This document shows, piece after piece, positions 42,631 through 44,645 of a DNA stretch of 44,645 nucleotides. The notes below the pieces were generated by a model that saw only the letters and a list, made by a program, of their open reading frames with translations, was not told the origin of the DNA and did no database searches. Within the stretch, counting starts at the first letter, position 1. Each line of letters starts with the position of its first letter. The translations under genes were made by a program, and so were the position numbers. Source of the DNA: an uncultured Kiloniella sp. (lineage in GTDB: Bacteria; Pseudomonadota; Alphaproteobacteria; Kiloniellales; Kiloniellaceae); NCBI RefSeq assembly GCF_937128705.1, contig NZ_CAKZMP010000099.1:1-44645 (forward strand), in the 5' to 3' direction.

Positions 42631-44645
42631 GGTTTTTCTCCTGCCAGCGTATCATCTGATGTGGGTACTTTTGTCTCTTTAGGCGTTGAGCCTTCTGATT
42701 TTGGGATGTTGTCCCCAAAGTCGGCGCCATAACGTAAAACAGCCATTTGTTCCGGCGCATTGGGCAGCGGGGCAAAAGCCTCAAACATTGGTTCCGTTTC
42801 GCCTTCTTCCTGTGCGTTACACTTTTCAATGCGCACCCTGAGATCATACCAAGCTGCCTGTCCGGTGACGGGGTCAGAGTTCGAATAACGGTAACCGTCT
42901 TTTCTTGGTGGAAGCAGCTCTGAGATGATATGGTTTAGCAAGAAGCCACGGTTAGATTCCGGTGCTTTATCATTCAGGCCCCAGGCGCCTTTACGTTTAC
43001 CGATAGCATTCCAGGTCCAAATCGTGTGGGGATTAACGCCGCTCATCAATTTTACCTGCGTTTTCACGCGACCATGTGGTGAGATAACCCAGATCCAATC
43101 TTCGTTGACAATGCCATGTTGCCCTGCAGTTTCTTCATTGATGAACAGGCGGTTTTGGGCAGTGATTTGTCTTAACCATGCATTCTGAGACCCCCAACTG
43201 TGATACATATGCATTGGGCGTTGGGTCACAGCATGCAGAGGATATTCTTTGCCATCCACTGCCTTTTCTTCCAAGGGCATGTACCAGATTGGTAAGGGAT
43301 CAAATGTCTCGTCTATTCGACTGCGTAGATCATCGGGCGGTTGGATGTCACCATGCCCCTGTGCCGCGAGGCGGAACTTTTGCATGTGTTCCGAATAGAT
43401 GTGCATCACAATACGTTCTGCATTGGGGATCCATCCCATTTCATGAGATCGATCAAGATAGGAACGATTGGCAAATTTAAAATAGGACTGTTCCGGGGTG
43501 AATTCATCAGACCAAAAGCAGCCGTTATCAATGTATTTCTGTAATTGATCCGGATTGGGGTCACCTTTGCCGTGACTGTCACCGTCTTTTCCGCGCCTGT
43601 CAGCAAGTGGTCCAACCCCCGGTGTGCGTTCGTGATTTGTGATGTAATCAGAATAACCACCGGGGTACATGGCGCTGCCGTCTTCTTTGGCCATGCCGGG
43701 TAAGCCAAGCCGTGCACCTAGATCCAATAAAACATCCTGAAACGGGCGTACATCTCTATCAGGCTTTATAACTGGCTGCCTGATAGAATCAGCCGGGCCA
43801 TGTGCGCTACAGATTGGACGATCTAGTAGGGAAATCGCATCCCACCGTTCAAGATAAGTTGTATCGGGTAGAACAAGGTCGGCATAAGGCACCATCTCGG
43901 AATGATAGGCATCTGAATAGATGATCTTGGGGATTTTGTAACTGCCGTCTTCGTTTTTATCTGTGAGATATTTGATCGTTCCGGGCACATTCATAGAGCT
44001 GTTCCAGCTCATATTCGCCATATACATGAAAAGCAAATCCACAGGATAGGGATCACCTTTCCAAGCATTATGAATGACCATGTGCATCATGCCGTGAGAG
44101 GCCAGTGGATATTCCCAGCTGTAGGCTTTGTCTATGCGTTTTGGTGTGCCATCAGGTTCAACCAGCAAGTCTTCCGGACCCGTCGGGAAACCAAGAGGCA
44201 TACCGGGTAACGGTGTGTTGGCGATGGATTCATGTCCGGCAGGTTTTGGTCCAGGAGGACAGGGGCGCGGGAAGGGGGGCTTGTGTCTGAAACCACCGGG
44301 AACATCAATAGAGCCCAATAGCATTTGCAAGACGTGAATGGCACGGCAGGTATGAAAACCGTTTGAATGGGCAGAGATCCCGCGCATTGCATGCATGGAA
44401 ACCGGTCGCCCGATCATTTTATCCTGTTTACGTCCAGCCCAGTCTGTCCAGGCTACATCAAGCTCGATTGTCTCTTCGAAAGCGACATGCGCGATTTCTG
44501 CTGCAATACGGCGAATATTTGCTGCACTATAGCCAATCTGATCGGCAATAGCTTCTGGTGCATATTGAGGATCAAGATAACGATCAGCCATCAAGTGAAA
44601 CGCCGGAACAGCCTTGCGACCATCTGGCAAAGTGAACTCTCCAGC
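42627..44645 (-). CDS. soeA: Molybdopterin oxidoreductase catalytic subunit, C-terminal part (SoeA-like)
   Basis: About 672 residues are visible; the 5' end, including the expected N-terminal [4Fe-4S] site, is beyond the window, and the frame is open to base 44645 without a start. It is a DMSO-reductase-family molybdoenzyme: MHAMRGISAHSNGFHTCRAI, the partner-binding region MYMANMSWNSSMNVPG, DLVLPDTTYLERWD and the C-terminal molydopterin-binding domain with RPMHMYHSWGSQNAWLRQI and VNEDWIWVISPHGRVK. With SoeB and SoeC-like genes downstream it probably oxidises sulfite to sulfate on the cytosolic side; thiosulfate, polysulfide or DMSO-type substrates remain possible. Its stop overlaps the next start (ATGA). 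Confidence 0.8.
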   Translation of the reverse strand, partial: AGEFTLPDGRKAVPAFHLMADRYLDPQYAPEAIADQIGYSAANIRRIAAEIAHVAFEETIELDVAWTDWAGRKQDKMIGRPVSMHAMRGISAHSNGFHTCRAIHVLQMLLGSIDVPGGFRHKPPFPRPCPPGPKPAGHESIANTPLPGMPLGFPTGPEDLLVEPDGTPKRIDKAYSWEYPLASHGMMHMVIHNAWKGDPYPVDLLFMYMANMSWNSSMNVPGTIKYLTDKNEDGSYKIPKIIYSDAYHSEMVPYADLVLPDTTYLERWDAISLLDRPICSAHGPADSIRQPVIKPDRDVRPFQDVLLDLGARLGLPGMAKEDGSAMYPGGYSDYITNHERTPGVGPLADRRGKDGDSHGKGDPNPDQLQKYIDNGCFWSDEFTPEQSYFKFANRSYLDRSHEMGWIPNAERIVMHIYSEHMQKFRLAAQGHGDIQPPDDLRSRIDETFDPLPIWYMPLEEKAVDGKEYPLHAVTQRPMHMYHSWGSQNAWLRQITAQNRLFINEETAGQHGIVNEDWIWVISPHGRVKTQVKLMSGVNPHTIWTWNAIGKRKGAWGLNDKAPESNRGFLLNHIISELLPPRKDGYRYSNSDPVTGQAAWYDLRVRIEKCNAQEEGETEPMFEAFAPLPNAPEQMAVLRYGADFGDNIPKSEGSTPKETKVPTSDDTLAGEKP

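Overview
The window reads as chromosome of a heterotrophic, respiratory alphaproteobacterium of moderate GC. The evidence is the gene families (Liv-type ABC transporters, MerR-type LiuR, isovaleryl-CoA/methylcrotonyl-CoA operon, valine mms operon, DmsB/DmsC-like redox modules close to roseobacter SoeBC) and tight operons with 1-4 nt start/stop overlaps. Genus cannot be fixed from sequence alone; a marine Rhodospirillales/Kiloniellales/Sneathiellales-like lineage is my guess. No tRNA, rRNA, CRISPR array or insertion sequence was seen.

Layout. 1-3700: an accessory stretch with the tail of an unknown gene, an alpha/beta hydrolase, a C-terminally shortened SDR with two TetR-like dyads around its promoter, a fluoroacetate-dehalogenase-family hydrolase and a decayed dienelactone-hydrolase-like pseudogene. 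3700-4800: a poorly coding kilobase with two very small proteins, strong RNA-hairpin/palindrome signals and a twin dyad. 4815-13715: a LiuR-like MerR regulator, a leader peptide/terminator element, then a Liv-type ABC importer (both ATPases, both permeases, binding protein) interleaved with a long-chain-type acyl-CoA synthetase and a PaaK-like adenylate-forming protein; this looks like import plus CoA activation of a carboxylic acid. 13734-15397: a hybrid histidine kinase broken so that the His-phosphoacceptor domain is missing. 15664-25155 (minus): the leucine/isovalerate (liu) operon headed by its own MerR regulator: thioesterase, isovaleryl-CoA dehydrogenase, methylcrotonyl-CoA carboxylase beta, methylglutaconyl-CoA hydratase, carboxylase alpha, HMG-CoA lyase, an HSD10-like SDR and a thiolase. 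25350-30226: GNAT, a secreted phytase/esterase-like protein with a candidate Pho box, a methyl-accepting chemotaxis protein and a small membrane protein. 30483-38007: LysR regulator divergent from the valine operon (mmsA, isobutyryl-CoA dehydrogenase, 3-hydroxyisobutyryl-CoA hydrolase, mmsB, acyl-CoA synthetase). 38059-40827: an unknown protein, an Lrp regulator and a divergent leucine dehydrogenase. 40909-44645 (minus): a three-subunit molybdoenzyme closest in my judgement to the cytoplasmic sulfite dehydrogenase SoeABC, alpha subunit cut by the window end.

How it fits together: leucine dehydrogenase opens branched-chain amino-acid catabolism; the liu and mms operons carry the leucine and valine arms downstream of the (absent here) branched-chain ketoacid dehydrogenase to acetyl-CoA, acetoacetate and propionyl-CoA; the SDR and thiolase could serve the isoleucine arm. 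The two MerR paralogues share an almost identical 19-bp promoter/operator box at the same distance from their start codons, suggesting that the transporter/activation operon and the liu operon belong to one regulatory family. The most unusual items are this paired box with leaderless geometry, the leader peptide/terminator before the ABC operon, the small-protein locus at 3.7-4.4 kb, the HisKA-less kinase remnant and the dehalogenase-family active-site Asp-to-Glu change.
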